Below, piece after piece: positions 45,038 through 53,607 of a DNA stretch of 64,000 nucleotides. The stretch's first letter is position 1; each line of letters opens with the position of its first letter. The stretch lies in the NCBI RefSeq assembly GCF_018736105.1, contig NZ_CP076135.1:3594001-3658000 (forward strand), written 5' to 3'. Under the pieces are notes generated by a model. It did no database searches. It saw only the letters and a program-made list of their open reading frames with translations, and had not been told where the DNA came from. The stretch comes from Bradyrhizobium sediminis. GTDB lineage: Bacteria > Pseudomonadota > Alphaproteobacteria > Rhizobiales > Xanthobacteraceae. Position numbers and translations under genes: made by a program.

Positions 45038-45130
45038 TCAGCTGTGAAACGTCAGCCCGTCGACGGTCTTGCCGATCACCTTGCGCTCACGACCGCGATC
45101 CTGGAGTCGAATTGCTTGAATGGCTCCGGT
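45038..45130 (-). pseudogene. Possible 3' remnant of a lost gene
   Basis: On the minus strand an open stretch ends LQDRGRERKVIGKTVDGLTF-HS-stop (stop at 45038-45040). It is protein-like but has no start and is cut off upstream by the family B repeat at 45139. It may be the tail of a gene truncated when the repeat or a deletion formed. No family is recognised. Confidence 0.25.
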
Positions 45131-45138
45131 GAGACAGC

Positions 45139-45255
45139 GTCATTCCGGGGCGCGTCGAAGACGCGAACCTCAGATGCGCAATTGCGCATCGGGGAATCTC
45201 AAGATCAAATAACACCGGGATTCCGGGTTCGCGCTACCGCGCGCCCCGGAATGAC
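45139..45255. repeat. Palindromic intergenic repeat, family B, copy 3
   Basis: Bounded by GTCATTCCGGGGCGCG and CGCGCCCCGGAATGAC, perfect inverted ends. The inner hairpin GATGCGCAATTGCGCATCGG lies near 45173-45192. It sits between the DUF4189 stop and the GH4 upstream region. Confidence 0.88.
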
Positions 45256-45261
45256 AGATAG

Positions 45262-45654
45262 CTACCCCTTGGCGTCGCAGGCCCAGGCGCGGATCACGCA
45301 TTCCTTGCCGCCGAATTCGTAGCACTTTTTGGTCGCCGCGTTCAGCGAGCTCGAAATCCGCGGCTTGACCGCATAGCCGTGGGCGCCGCAGGGATTGGCC
45401 ATGTCGACTGCAAATGCCGCGCAGGCGCGCTTCATGGTGACGGCAGTGCACGCGCCCTTGCATTGCTTCAGCGCCGCGGCGCGCGCCGCCGCTTCGGCGG
45501 GATAGTCAAAGGCCTGGCCATAGGCGCCGCATTTGCCGACCGCAAACGCGCCCGCCGCCCAACTCTCCGTCACCAGGCGCGACGCACCGACCAGCAGAGT
45601 CAGCACAAGAACGAACAGCGCCCGGCGTTGGGCTTTCGCAGTCGAAACGATCAA
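45262..45654 (-). CDS. Secreted DUF4189 protein
   Basis: A 130-residue protein with a signal peptide (RRALFVLVLTLLVGASRLV, cleavage near SWAAG at about 34) and one DUF4189 domain: GAFAVGKCGAYGQAFDYPAE, ARAAALKQCKGACTAVTMKR and the Cys-rich end. At least seven Cys residues suggest periplasmic disulfides. The domain occurs in secreted and cell-envelope proteins of unknown function. It ends 7 bases from a palindromic repeat. Confidence 0.85.
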   Translation of the reverse strand: MIVSTAKAQRRALFVLVLTLLVGASRLVTESWAAGAFAVGKCGAYGQAFDYPAEAAARAAALKQCKGACTAVTMKRACAAFAVDMANPCGAHGYAVKPRISSSLNAATKKCYEFGGKECVIRAWACDAKG

Positions 45655-45741
45655 TATCCCCTCCCCCGAGGCAATCGGCGGCGAATCTATCCGGGGGACG
45701 TTTCAACTTGGTGAACGGGAGGTTGAAAATCGCTGCGCGGG

Positions 45742-47346
45742 CTATCCCCGCTGCGCTTCCTCGAGCGCCTGCGGGGTGTCGATGTCGAGGAAGGCGCCAT
45801 GACCCTCGACCGGCACCTCGGCCACCGCCTCGCTGTGTTTCGCGATCAGATGCCGCGCGCCGATATCGCCGTCGAGCGTCATCAATTCGTTGAAGAAGCG
45901 GCGCGACCACAACACCGGATTGCCGCGCCTGCCGTCGCTGACGGGTACCGCGATCAGGTTGCCGCGATCGGGCGCGAAGGCCTCGATCAGCCGGTCGATC
46001 AGGTCGGCCGAGATCAGCGGCATGTCGCCGAGGCAGATCACAGCACCATCGGCATTTGGCGGCACCGCCGCGATGCCGGCCTTGACCGAACTGGCCAGCC
46101 CCTCGGCGAAATCCGGATTGCGCACGAATTTCACCTTCAGCCCGGCCAACGCCTTCTCGACCTGCTCGGCCTGATGTCCGGTCACCACGGTCACACCGGA
46201 CGCCCTCGAGGCCAGCGCCTGTTCGGTCACGATCCGCACCAGCGGCTTGCCGCCGAGTTCGGCCAGCAGCTTGTTCGGACCGCCCATCCGGGTCGAACGC
46301 CCGGCGGCGAGAATGACCGCGGAAATATTGCGATTGCTGTCGGTCACCAGGCTTTCGCGCGGCTGCGGCCGCGTGACGATTTCCATCAGCAGCCCGCCGA
46401 CACCCATGCCCGTCAATTCGGCGCGCGTGACCTTGAGGCCTGCCAGCAGGCGCATCAGCACCCAGTCGAAGCCGTTTTCCACCGGCGAGCGCGCGCAGCC
46501 GGGGGCGCCCAGCACCGGCACGCCGCCGGCATTGCCGATCAGCAGCAGATTGCCGGGGTCGACCGGCATGCCGAAATGCTCGATTGAACCCCCGATCCCC
46601 GAGATCGCCGCCGGGATCACGTCGCGCCGGTCGGCAATCGCCGAGGCGCCGAACACGATCACGAGTTCGGCGCCGAGGCCGAGCAATTCCCTGATCGCCG
46701 CCGCCAAAGCGGCCTCGTCGTGCGGCACGCGGCGCTCGGCCATGATGGTAGCGCCGGCCGGCGCCAGCCGCTCCGCCGTCACCCGCAGCGTCTTCTCGAC
46801 CACCTTCGGCGCCAGTCCCGGCAGCAGGGTCGAGACCACGCCGACGCGCCTGATGACATAGGGCGCGATCCGCAGCGCGCCGCCGCCGGCCGCCGCCACC
46901 GCGGCATCGCGCAGTTTCGCCTCAACGCCGAACGGAATGATTTTCACGGTGGCGATCATCTCGCCTTCGACCACCGGCTTGAAGGCGGCGAGCGTCGCAA
47001 AGGTGATGGCCTCATCGACGCCGTTGATGCGGTCGACCCTGGCGCGATCCACCACCAGCACGCCGGCACGGCCAGCGAACAAATTGGCGCGGCCGGTAAA
47101 GGCGCGCTCGACGTTGACGCCGTCGCCGGCCACCACTTGCGCGATGCTGGCGGCAGCTGTGTCCTCGGAGACGTCGCCCTCCTCAAGCCGCACCATGACG
47201 ATTTCCGCAACACCAGCCCTGGTGAGCGCCTCGACCTCGGCGGGACCGATCGTGGTGCCCTTCTTCAGCACCAGCGATCCCTGACGCAGGGTGTGGACGG
47301 TGACGCCGCCGACCGCGTCGGCCGGACTGGCGGGGCCGAACTTCAT
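45742..47346 (-). CDS. Molybdopterin-binding domain / MobA-like nucleotidyltransferase fusion
   Basis: A 534-residue fusion. Residues about 1-335 are a MoeA/MogA-like molybdopterin-binding domain, with GAELVIVFGASAIADRRDVI and the GxP-x-PGNLLLIG segment. Residues about 345-534 are a MobA/MocA-like nucleotidyltransferase with the signature LAAGRSTRMGGPNKLLAELG and VICLGDMPLISADLI. MocA-type enzymes add CMP to Mo-molybdopterin to make the cytosine dinucleotide cofactor used by xanthine dehydrogenase/CO dehydrogenase-type enzymes. It overlaps the XdhC gene by four bases and ends the cox/xdh operon. Confidence 0.92.
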   Translation of the reverse strand: MKFGPASPADAVGGVTVHTLRQGSLVLKKGTTIGPAEVEALTRAGVAEIVMVRLEEGDVSEDTAAASIAQVVAGDGVNVERAFTGRANLFAGRAGVLVVDRARVDRINGVDEAITFATLAAFKPVVEGEMIATVKIIPFGVEAKLRDAAVAAAGGGALRIAPYVIRRVGVVSTLLPGLAPKVVEKTLRVTAERLAPAGATIMAERRVPHDEAALAAAIRELLGLGAELVIVFGASAIADRRDVIPAAISGIGGSIEHFGMPVDPGNLLLIGNAGGVPVLGAPGCARSPVENGFDWVLMRLLAGLKVTRAELTGMGVGGLLMEIVTRPQPRESLVTDSNRNISAVILAAGRSTRMGGPNKLLAELGGKPLVRIVTEQALASRASGVTVVTGHQAEQVEKALAGLKVKFVRNPDFAEGLASSVKAGIAAVPPNADGAVICLGDMPLISADLIDRLIEAFAPDRGNLIAVPVSDGRRGNPVLWSRRFFNELMTLDGDIGARHLIAKHSEAVAEVPVEGHGAFLDIDTPQALEEAQRG

Positions 47347-48044
47347 GCCGCGGCTTCTTTTTCTTTCGGAGGCAGCCGCAACTGCGCGGTGATCTCGGCC
47401 ATGATCGAGACCGCGATTTCGGACGGCGATACCGCGCCGATCGAAAGCCCGATCGGGGCGTGGATGCGGGCAATGTCGCTATCCCGCGCGCCTTGCGCCT
47501 TCAGCCGTTCGGCGCGCTTGGCGTGGGTCTTCCGCGAGCCGAGGGCGCCGATATAGAAGCAGTCGCGTTCGAAGGCGTGCAGCAGCGCCGGATCGTCGAT
47601 TTTCGGATCATGCGTCAGCGCCACGAAGGCGGTGTAGTGATCGATGTTGAGCGGCGGCAGCGCCACGTCGGGCCATTCGGCGATCAGCGGCACATCCGGA
47701 AACCGCTCGGGGCTGGCAAAGGCGGTGCGCGGATCGACCACGGTCACGTCATAGTCGAGCGAGCGCGCCAGCGGCGCCAGCGCCTGGCTGATGTGGACCG
47801 CGCCGACGATGACGAGCCTGGCGGTCGGCGCGTAGACGTTGAGAAACAGCTTCTTGCCGCCGGCCTCGACCGTGCCGCTCTTGCCCATGCGCAACTGTTT
47901 GGAAAGCTCGGCGCGCAAGGGATCGGCTGATATGTCGGCGGCCTTGACCAGCCGCTGCTCGCCGTTTTCGGTGTCGGTGATGAGGATGACCGGCCGGCGC
48001 GCGGCGCGCTCGGCGTTGACTTGCTTGAGGACCTCGAGTTTCAC
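47343..48044 (-). CDS. XdhC/CoxI family protein, C-terminal Rossmann half
   Basis: A 233-residue protein corresponding to the Rossmann half of XdhC: LVIVGAVHISQALAPLARSL, DVTVVDPRTAF, VALTHDPKIDDPAL and FYIGALGSRKTHAKRAERL. XdhC proteins bind the sulfurated molybdenum cofactor and insert it into the apo-enzyme. Here the two halves are separate genes; this one starts at GTG 48044, two bases after the stop of the N-terminal half. Some family members are split this way. Confidence 0.92.
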   Translation of the reverse strand: MKLEVLKQVNAERAARRPVILITDTENGEQRLVKAADISADPLRAELSKQLRMGKSGTVEAGGKKLFLNVYAPTARLVIVGAVHISQALAPLARSLDYDVTVVDPRTAFASPERFPDVPLIAEWPDVALPPLNIDHYTAFVALTHDPKIDDPALLHAFERDCFYIGALGSRKTHAKRAERLKAQGARDSDIARIHAPIGLSIGAVSPSEIAVSIMAEITAQLRLPPKEKEAAA

Positions 48045-48046
48045 GA

Positions 48047-48370
48047 TTAACCCACCTTCTCGACGAACACGCGGATGGTGCCGCCGCAGGACAGGCCGAC
48101 ATTCCACGCAGTCTCGTCGGCGACGCCGAATTCGAGCATTTTCGGTTTGCCGCTGGCGATCACGTCCAGCGCCTCGGTGACCACGGCGCCCTCGACGCAG
48201 CCGCCGGAGACGGAGCCCAGAAAGGTGCCGTCGTCGTTGATGACGAGGCTGGATCCCGCGGGCCGCGGCGCCGAGCCCCAGGTCTCGACCACGGTCGCCA
48301 GCGCCACGCCGTGACCGGCCTTCTGCCAGTCCTCAGCCGCTTTGAGAATGTCCTGGTCGCGATTGAGCAT
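48047..48370 (-). CDS. XdhC/CoxI family protein, N-terminal half
   Basis: A 107-residue protein matching the N-terminal XdhC domain: GVALATVVETWGSAPRPAGS, SLVINDDGTFLGSVSGGCVE and VGLSCGGTIRVFVEKVG, with the conserved GGC and CGG cysteines. With the downstream half it would rebuild a complete XdhC chaperone. The ATG at 48370 has AAAGAGG upstream. Eleven bases separate it from the VWA gene. Confidence 0.92.
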   Translation of the reverse strand: MLNRDQDILKAAEDWQKAGHGVALATVVETWGSAPRPAGSSLVINDDGTFLGSVSGGCVEGAVVTEALDVIASGKPKMLEFGVADETAWNVGLSCGGTIRVFVEKVG

Positions 48371-48381
48371 GGGAGCCTCTT

Positions 48382-49581
48382 TCAAGCTGCGGACCTTATC
48401 AGGCTGCGGTGATGCGGCGGCGGCGCCGACGAAAGGGCCGCGATCAGCCCCTCGATCGAACTCAAATTATGTACCGGGCGGAATTCGTCAACATGCGGCA
48501 GCATCATTCTGATGCCCTGCGCCTTGGCCTCGAAGCCGCCGAAGCGCAGCAGGGGATTGAGCCAGATCAGGCGGCGGCAGGAGCGGTGCAGCCGGTCCAT
48601 CTCGAACGCCAGCTTGGCGTCGGCCTCGCGCTCCAGCCCGTCGGAGATCAGCAGCACGATGGCGCCCTGCCCGAGCACGCGGCGGCCCCACAATTTGTTG
48701 AATGTATGCAGCGAAGTGCCGATCCGGGTGCCGCCGGCCCAGTCCTCCACCGTCGAGGAGCAACTCGCCAGCGCTTCATCGGGATCGCGCGCGCGCAAAG
48801 CCCGCGTCACATTGGTCAGCCGGGTGCCGAACAGGAACACCGACACGCGCTTGCGCGCATCGGTGATGGCATGCAGGAAATGCAGGAACAGCCGCGTGTA
48901 CTCGCTCATCGAGCCGGAGATATCGAGCAGCGCCACGATCGGCGCCGGCTTGTCGATCCGCCCGAGCCGATGGATGTCGATGATGTCGCCGCCGGTGCGC
49001 AGGGAGCCGCGCAGGGTGCGGCGCATGTCGAGCCGCAAGCCGCGCGCGTCCGGCTGGTAGCGGCGGGTGCGCAATTCGGCCTGCGGCAGCTTCATCTGCG
49101 CAATCGCGCGGGTGACTTGCGCAATCTCGGCCGCGCTCATCTGCGCGAAATCCTTTTTCTGCAGCACTTCCTTGTCGGACACCGACAGCCGCAACTCCTG
49201 CTCCTGGGCCTGCGGCGTCTCGCTCATCTGCGGCTGCGCCAGCGCCTCCTGGACCCGGCGCGAGGCCGGCGGCGGCTTCTTCCTGGCGTGGTCCGGCAGC
49301 GGCACCGAATCCAGCATGTGCTTCCATTCTTCGGCGGCGCGGAAGAACAGGTCGAACGCCTGCGCGAAAATCAGCGCGTGCTCGTGGCGCTTGACGAAGA
49401 TCGCTTCCAGCGTGGTGAAGACGTCGCCGCGATTGCCGATCTCGATCGCCTGCAGCGCGTTCATGGCATCGATCACGGCGCCGGGCCCGACCGGAATGCC
49501 GGCGGCGCGCAACGCGCGGGCAAAGCCGACGACGTTGTCGGCCATCTGGCCGGTCGGGGGCGAGAGATGATTGATGGCCAT
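48382..49581 (-). CDS. coxE: VWA domain protein, CoxE-like
   Basis: A 399-residue protein with a C-terminal von Willebrand A domain. The metal-ion-dependent adhesion motif DxSxS is seen in IVALLDISGSMSEYTRLFLH, and a Pro/Lys/Gln-rich middle region follows the N-terminal helical part. CoxE works with the MoxR-type ATPase CoxD to mature the CO dehydrogenase (copper-sulfur insertion in Oligotropha). Its gene follows coxD, as in cox clusters. The ATG at 49581 starts MAINHLSPPTGQ; an earlier in-frame ATG is at 49605. Confidence 0.9.
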   Translation of the reverse strand: MAINHLSPPTGQMADNVVGFARALRAAGIPVGPGAVIDAMNALQAIEIGNRGDVFTTLEAIFVKRHEHALIFAQAFDLFFRAAEEWKHMLDSVPLPDHARKKPPPASRRVQEALAQPQMSETPQAQEQELRLSVSDKEVLQKKDFAQMSAAEIAQVTRAIAQMKLPQAELRTRRYQPDARGLRLDMRRTLRGSLRTGGDIIDIHRLGRIDKPAPIVALLDISGSMSEYTRLFLHFLHAITDARKRVSVFLFGTRLTNVTRALRARDPDEALASCSSTVEDWAGGTRIGTSLHTFNKLWGRRVLGQGAIVLLISDGLEREADAKLAFEMDRLHRSCRRLIWLNPLLRFGGFEAKAQGIRMMLPHVDEFRPVHNLSSIEGLIAALSSAPPPHHRSLIRSAA

Positions 49582-49628
49582 CGGATAACCCGATCTACGA
49601 CGCACTACCGCCGTTGTTACGACGCGAC

Positions 49629-50537
49629 CTAGTTCTCGCTCGTCGCTTCCTTCAAGACCTTCTGCAGCGTGTCGCCCTGCATCCGCGCGATGTCGTCCTG
49701 ATACTTGAGCAGCGCGCCGAGGGTATCGCCGACCACCTGCGGGGTCAGCGAGCGGGCGTCGAGTTCGGTCAGCGCGGTGGCCCAGTCCAGCGTCTCGGCG
49801 ACGCCGGGCGACTTGTAGAAATCCTGGTCGCGCAGCGCCTGCACGAAACGGACGACCTGCTGCGACAGTTTCGCGGATATGCCGGGCACCCGCGACTTGA
49901 CGATCGCGAGCTCGCGCTCGGCGGAGGGGTAGTCCACCCAGTGATAGAGGCAGCGGCGCTTCAGCGCGTCGTGAATCTCGCGGGTGCGGTTCGAGGTGAT
50001 GATGACGATCGGCGGGTGCGGCGCCTTGATGGTGCCGAATTCCGGAATCGTGACCTGGAAGTCCGAGAGGATTTCCAGCAGATAGGCCTCGAACGCCTCA
50101 TCGGCGCGATCGAGTTCGTCGATCAGGAGCACCGGCGGGCCGGCCACATCGGGCTCCAGCGCCTGCAACAGCGGCCGCTCGATCAGAAAACGCTTGGCAA
50201 AGATGTCCGACGACAGCTGCGCGCGGTCGGTATCCCCTGCCGCTTCCGCGAGCCGGATCGCGATCATTTGCGCCGCGCTGTTCCACTCGTAGACCGCGGA
50301 GGCGACGTCGAGGCCTTCGTAGCATTGCAGCCGGATCAGCTTGCGACCCAGCGCCGCCGACAGCACCTTGGCGATTTCGGTCTTGCCGACGCCGGCCTCG
50401 CCTTCGAGGAACAGCGGCCGGCCCATCCGCAGCGACAGATAGGTCACCGTCGCCAGCGAGCGCTCGGCGAGATAGCCGCGCGAGGTCAGCAGTTCCAGCA
50501 TCGCATCGACGGAGGTGGGCAGCGCCAATGCGGTCAT
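49629..50537 (-). CDS. coxD: MoxR-family AAA+ ATPase, CoxD-like
   Basis: A 302-residue AAA+ ATPase: Walker A GEAGVGKT (46-53), Walker B VLLIDELDRADE, sensor 1 in IVIITSNRTREIHDALKRR with the arginine finger. The MoxR subgroup works with VWA proteins, here the next gene, on cofactor or metal insertion into an enzyme. In the Oligotropha cox cluster CoxD has this role for CO dehydrogenase. Gene order M-D-E is conserved. Confidence 0.93.
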   Translation of the reverse strand: MTALALPTSVDAMLELLTSRGYLAERSLATVTYLSLRMGRPLFLEGEAGVGKTEIAKVLSAALGRKLIRLQCYEGLDVASAVYEWNSAAQMIAIRLAEAAGDTDRAQLSSDIFAKRFLIERPLLQALEPDVAGPPVLLIDELDRADEAFEAYLLEILSDFQVTIPEFGTIKAPHPPIVIITSNRTREIHDALKRRCLYHWVDYPSAERELAIVKSRVPGISAKLSQQVVRFVQALRDQDFYKSPGVAETLDWATALTELDARSLTPQVVGDTLGALLKYQDDIARMQGDTLQKVLKEATSEN

Positions 50538-50574
50538 GGGAACGCCAATCTCGATGCGTCAGGAATCGGCAATG

Positions 50575-51381
50575 TCAGGCTTTGCCGGTTGCCGCTTCAA
50601 CGGCCCGGCGCGCCAGCACCGCAATCAGATGGGCGCGATATTCGGCGCTGCCGTGCAGGTCGCTGTTCAATCCGTCCGCAGGTACCGTCAGGCCGTCGAG
50701 CGCCTTCGCCGAGAAGCGCTTCTTCAGGGCTTCCTCGAACGAGGTGAGGCGGAACACGCCTCCGGAACCGGCGCCGGTGACGGCGACGCGGACATCCGAC
50801 GGTCGCTTGGCGACGAACACCCCGACCAGCGCATAGCGCGAGGCCTGGTTGCGGAACTTGATGTAGGCGGCCTTCTTCGGCAGCGGGAACATCACTTTGG
50901 TGATGATCTCGTCGCTCTCGAGCGCGGTCGTGAACAGGCCCTGAAAGAATTCCTCCGGCTTCAGCCGGCGCTTGTTGGTGACGATGGTGGCGCCGAGCGC
51001 CATGCAGGCCGCCGGATAATCGGCGGTCGGATCGTTGTTGGCGAGCGAGCCGCCGATGGTGCCCTTGTGGCGCACCGCGGGATCGCCGATCAACCCTGCG
51101 AGTTCGGCCAAGGCCGGGATCGCCTCGCCGACGATGGCGGAAGTGGCGACCGCGTTATGGGTGGCGGTGGCGCCGATCACCAGCGAGCGGCCCTTCATCT
51201 CGATGCCGTCGAGCCCCTCAATATGGGAAAGGTCGACCAGATGCGGCGGGCTGGCGAGCCGCTGCTTCATGACCGGCAGCAGCGTGTGACCGCCGGCAAT
51301 GACCTTGGCGTCTTCGTTCTTCACCAGCAGATTGGCGGCCTGCCGCACGGTCGCCGGACGGTGATATTTGAATTCGTACAT
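50575..51381 (-). CDS. Molybdenum hydroxylase FAD-binding subunit (CoxM-like)
   Basis: A 268-residue FAD-binding medium subunit of the xanthine dehydrogenase/CO dehydrogenase class. FAD motifs are AGGHTLLPVMKQRLASP (about 29-45) and TIGGSLANNDPTADYPAA. It begins MYEFKYHRPAT, the usual N-terminus. It starts 32 bases after the stop of the iron-sulfur subunit gene. In form II-type clusters the large molybdopterin subunit lies between them; here it does not. It passes electrons from the iron-sulfur subunit to FAD, but needs a large subunit to be active. Confidence 0.93.
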   Translation of the reverse strand: MYEFKYHRPATVRQAANLLVKNEDAKVIAGGHTLLPVMKQRLASPPHLVDLSHIEGLDGIEMKGRSLVIGATATHNAVATSAIVGEAIPALAELAGLIGDPAVRHKGTIGGSLANNDPTADYPAACMALGATIVTNKRRLKPEEFFQGLFTTALESDEIITKVMFPLPKKAAYIKFRNQASRYALVGVFVAKRPSDVRVAVTGAGSGGVFRLTSFEEALKKRFSAKALDGLTVPADGLNSDLHGSAEYRAHLIAVLARRAVEAATGKA

Positions 51382-51413
51382 GAGCTATTCCTGATCGCCG
51401 TGCGGGACGTGCG

Positions 51414-51899
51414 TTACGCGAGATCGGACTTCGCCATCGCCTTGGCGCCGGCCGCGATCGATTGAACGATGTTCTGATAGCCGGTGCAGCGGCACAGATT
51501 GCCTTCGAGTTCTTCCCGGATGGTATGGTCGGTCAGATCGTGGCCCTTGCGGTGGACGAGGTCGACCGCGGTCATGATCATGCCGGGCGTGCAGAAACCG
51601 CATTGCAGGCCGTGATTCTCGCGGAACGCCTCCTGCATCGGATGCAGCGGCGCGCCGTCGGCGGCCAGGCCCTCGATGGTCCTGACTTCGTGGCCGTCAG
51701 CCATCACCGCCAGCGTGGTGCAGGATTTGACCGCCTTGCCGTCCAGATGCACGACGCAGGCGCCGCACTGCGAGGTGTCGCAGCCGACATGGGTGCCGGT
51801 CAGGCGCAGATTCTCGCGCAGGAACTGCACCAGCAGGGTGCGGGGGTCGACATTGGCGTTGACGGGACTACCGTTCACAACAAGCGAAATCTTGGCCAT
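51414..51899 (-). CDS. Molybdenum hydroxylase [2Fe-2S] subunit (CoxS-like)
   Basis: A 161-residue small subunit. All eight cluster cysteines are present: Cys40, 45, 48 and 60 in the plant-ferredoxin-like domain ([16 protein letters not shown]) and Cys100, 103, 136 and 138 in the all-helical domain ([17 protein letters not shown]). This is the standard coxS/xdhA arrangement, carrying electrons from the Mo site to FAD. The large Mo subunit that should bind it is not encoded next to it. The ATG at 51899 gives full length. Confidence 0.94.
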   Translation of the reverse strand: MAKISLVVNGSPVNANVDPRTLLVQFLRENLRLTGTHVGCDTSQCGACVVHLDGKAVKSCTTLAVMADGHEVRTIEGLAADGAPLHPMQEAFRENHGLQCGFCTPGMIMTAVDLVHRKGHDLTDHTIREELEGNLCRCTGYQNIVQSIAAGAKAMAKSDLA

Positions 51900-52074
51900 T
51901 CAGCACTCTCTTCATCTGTCCTGCTGCATTGCACAGCAGGACAGTCATTTAAAGTAATTCCAAAGCCATAATATGGGCCATCCCGGCAATGAGCAACCTC
52001 AGCTGGGGCATGGCCAGATGTGACCTATGCGGACTTGGGCGGGACCCGCCTGTCGAGGGATCGGGTCCTCGAGA
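51900..52074. other. Gap between coxG and coxS
   Basis: A 175-bp gap containing the likely promoter of the cox genes on the minus strand. The inverted repeat TCCTGCTGCATTGCACAGCAGGA (described as TCCTGCTG and CAGCAGGA arms, 51919-51941) lies 20 bases upstream of coxS and could be an operator or attenuator. Confidence 0.5.
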
Positions 52075-52521
52075 CTAGTTTTGCACCGCCTTGGCGAAAT
52101 TGGCGAAAAATTCATCGGCCAGTTTCTTGGCCGCGCCATTGATCAGCCTCTGACCGAGCTGGGCCAGCTTGCCGCCGATCTGCGCCTCGACGTTGTAGGT
52201 CAACAGCGTGCCGCCGTCCTTCTCTGCCAGCGCCACGGTTGCGCCACCTTTGGCGAAGCCGGCGACCCCGCCCTCGCCTTCGCCTGAAATCCTGTAGCCA
52301 TTGGGCGGATCGAGATCGCTCAGCATCACCCGGCCCTTGAAGCGGGCCGACACCGGCCCGACCTTCATCTTGGCGACCGCGCGAAAGCCGTTGTCTTCGG
52401 TCTTCTCCAGTTCCTCGCAGCCGGGGATGCAGGCTTTCAGCACTTCCGGGTCGTTCAACTTGGTCCACACCGCTTCGCGCAGCGCCGCAAGCTGGACTTC
52501 GCCGTTCATCGTCATGGCCAT
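52075..52521 (-). CDS. coxG: CoxG-like SRPBCC (START-like) protein
   Basis: A 148-residue protein of the CoxG subgroup of SRPBCC proteins. Landmarks are KLNDPEVLKACIPGCEELEK, RFKGRVMLSDLDPPNGYRIS and GGKLAQLGQRLINGAAKKLA. The family anchors or assists CO dehydrogenase and related molybdenum hydroxylases at the membrane. The ATG at 52521 has GGGGAGG upstream with good spacing. It is the first gene of the minus-strand cox-type set and divergent from pcaD. Confidence 0.92.
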   Translation of the reverse strand: MAMTMNGEVQLAALREAVWTKLNDPEVLKACIPGCEELEKTEDNGFRAVAKMKVGPVSARFKGRVMLSDLDPPNGYRISGEGEGGVAGFAKGGATVALAEKDGGTLLTYNVEAQIGGKLAQLGQRLINGAAKKLADEFFANFAKAVQN

Positions 52522-52803
52522 CGTGGTGCCTCCCCGGTCGCTTTGCCTGTTGTCCCCAAGTAAAGCACGCCCGGGCCAAAAGGAAGAGGCCGAACCGATC
52601 ACAAGCGATGCATATTCGCAGCGCAACAGAGTTGCTCCGATGCCTCGGGATTGCCAGAGCCGGGCGGGAGGCCGCGGCCGCCGCGTGCTTCAGCGTGGAA
52701 AGAATCGCTGCATTGTTTGGACCGATAGCCTATCAAGGCTATTCGAAAGCCCGGCTGCCCGCTTCGCTCGCCGACAAGAACAGGACCGCTCCGGAGAATC
52801 TTG

Positions 52804-53586
52804 ATGCCGATGATCGATGCCGACGGTTGCCTGCTCAATGTATCCGTCGAAGGCCGCGACGGCGGACCGACGCTGATGCTGTCGAATTCGCTGGGCTCAA
52901 CCTTGCAGATGTGGGAGCCGCAGATGAAGGCGCTCACCCAGGTGTTTCGCGTGATCCGCTACGACCGGCGCGGCCACGGCAAGTCCAATGTGCCGCCCGG
53001 CCCCTATTCGATGGAGCGCTTCGGCCGCGACGTGCTGGCGATCCTCGATGACCTCAACATCGAGAAGGTGCACTGGTGCGGGCTGTCGATGGGCGGCATG
53101 GTCGGACAATGGCTGGGGGCCAACGCGCCCGAGCGGTTCGGCAAGATCATTCTCGCCAACACCGCCTGCCACTATCCCGATCCGACCAACTGGCTGAACC
53201 GCATCAAGGCGGTGAAGGAAGGCGGTATCGCCGCGGTGGCGGACACCGTGATCGCCAGTTGGCTGACCGCCGATTTCCGCGAGCGCGAGCCTCAGATAAC
53301 GGCGAATTTGAAGGCAATGCTGATTGCCTCGCCGGTGCAGGGCTATCTCGCCTGCTGCGAAGCGCTGAGCACGCTCGATCAGCGCGCACTGTTGCCCAAG
53401 ATCAAGAGCCCGACGCTCGTCATCGCCGGGCGTCACGATATGTCGACGCCGATCGCGGCCGGCGAGTACATCCGCAGCCAGATCCCCGGCGCCTCCTTAA
53501 CGATTCTCGACGCCGCACATATTTCCAATGTCGAACAGCCGCACGCCTTCACCGACGCGGTGGTCGGCTTCCTGACGCAGCGCTAG
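52804..53586 (+). CDS. pcaD: 3-oxoadipate enol-lactonase-like alpha/beta hydrolase
   Basis: A 260-residue alpha/beta hydrolase. The nucleophile elbow is GLSMGGMVG (Ser about residue 95), the acid Asp is in GRHDMSTPI, and His in DAAHISNVEQP completes the triad. These three motifs and the overall length match PcaD, which hydrolyses beta-ketoadipate enol-lactone in protocatechuate breakdown. The rest of the pca pathway is not adjacent, so a related lactonase remains possible. Start ATG 52804 is favoured because GGAGA lies six bases upstream; 52810 is an alternative. Confidence 0.85.
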   Translation: MPMIDADGCLLNVSVEGRDGGPTLMLSNSLGSTLQMWEPQMKALTQVFRVIRYDRRGHGKSNVPPGPYSMERFGRDVLAILDDLNIEKVHWCGLSMGGMVGQWLGANAPERFGKIILANTACHYPDPTNWLNRIKAVKEGGIAAVADTVIASWLTADFREREPQITANLKAMLIASPVQGYLACCEALSTLDQRALLPKIKSPTLVIAGRHDMSTPIAAGEYIRSQIPGASLTILDAAHISNVEQPHAFTDAVVGFLTQR

Positions 53587-53607
53587 GCCGCGTCCGCCAG
53601 GGCGGCG

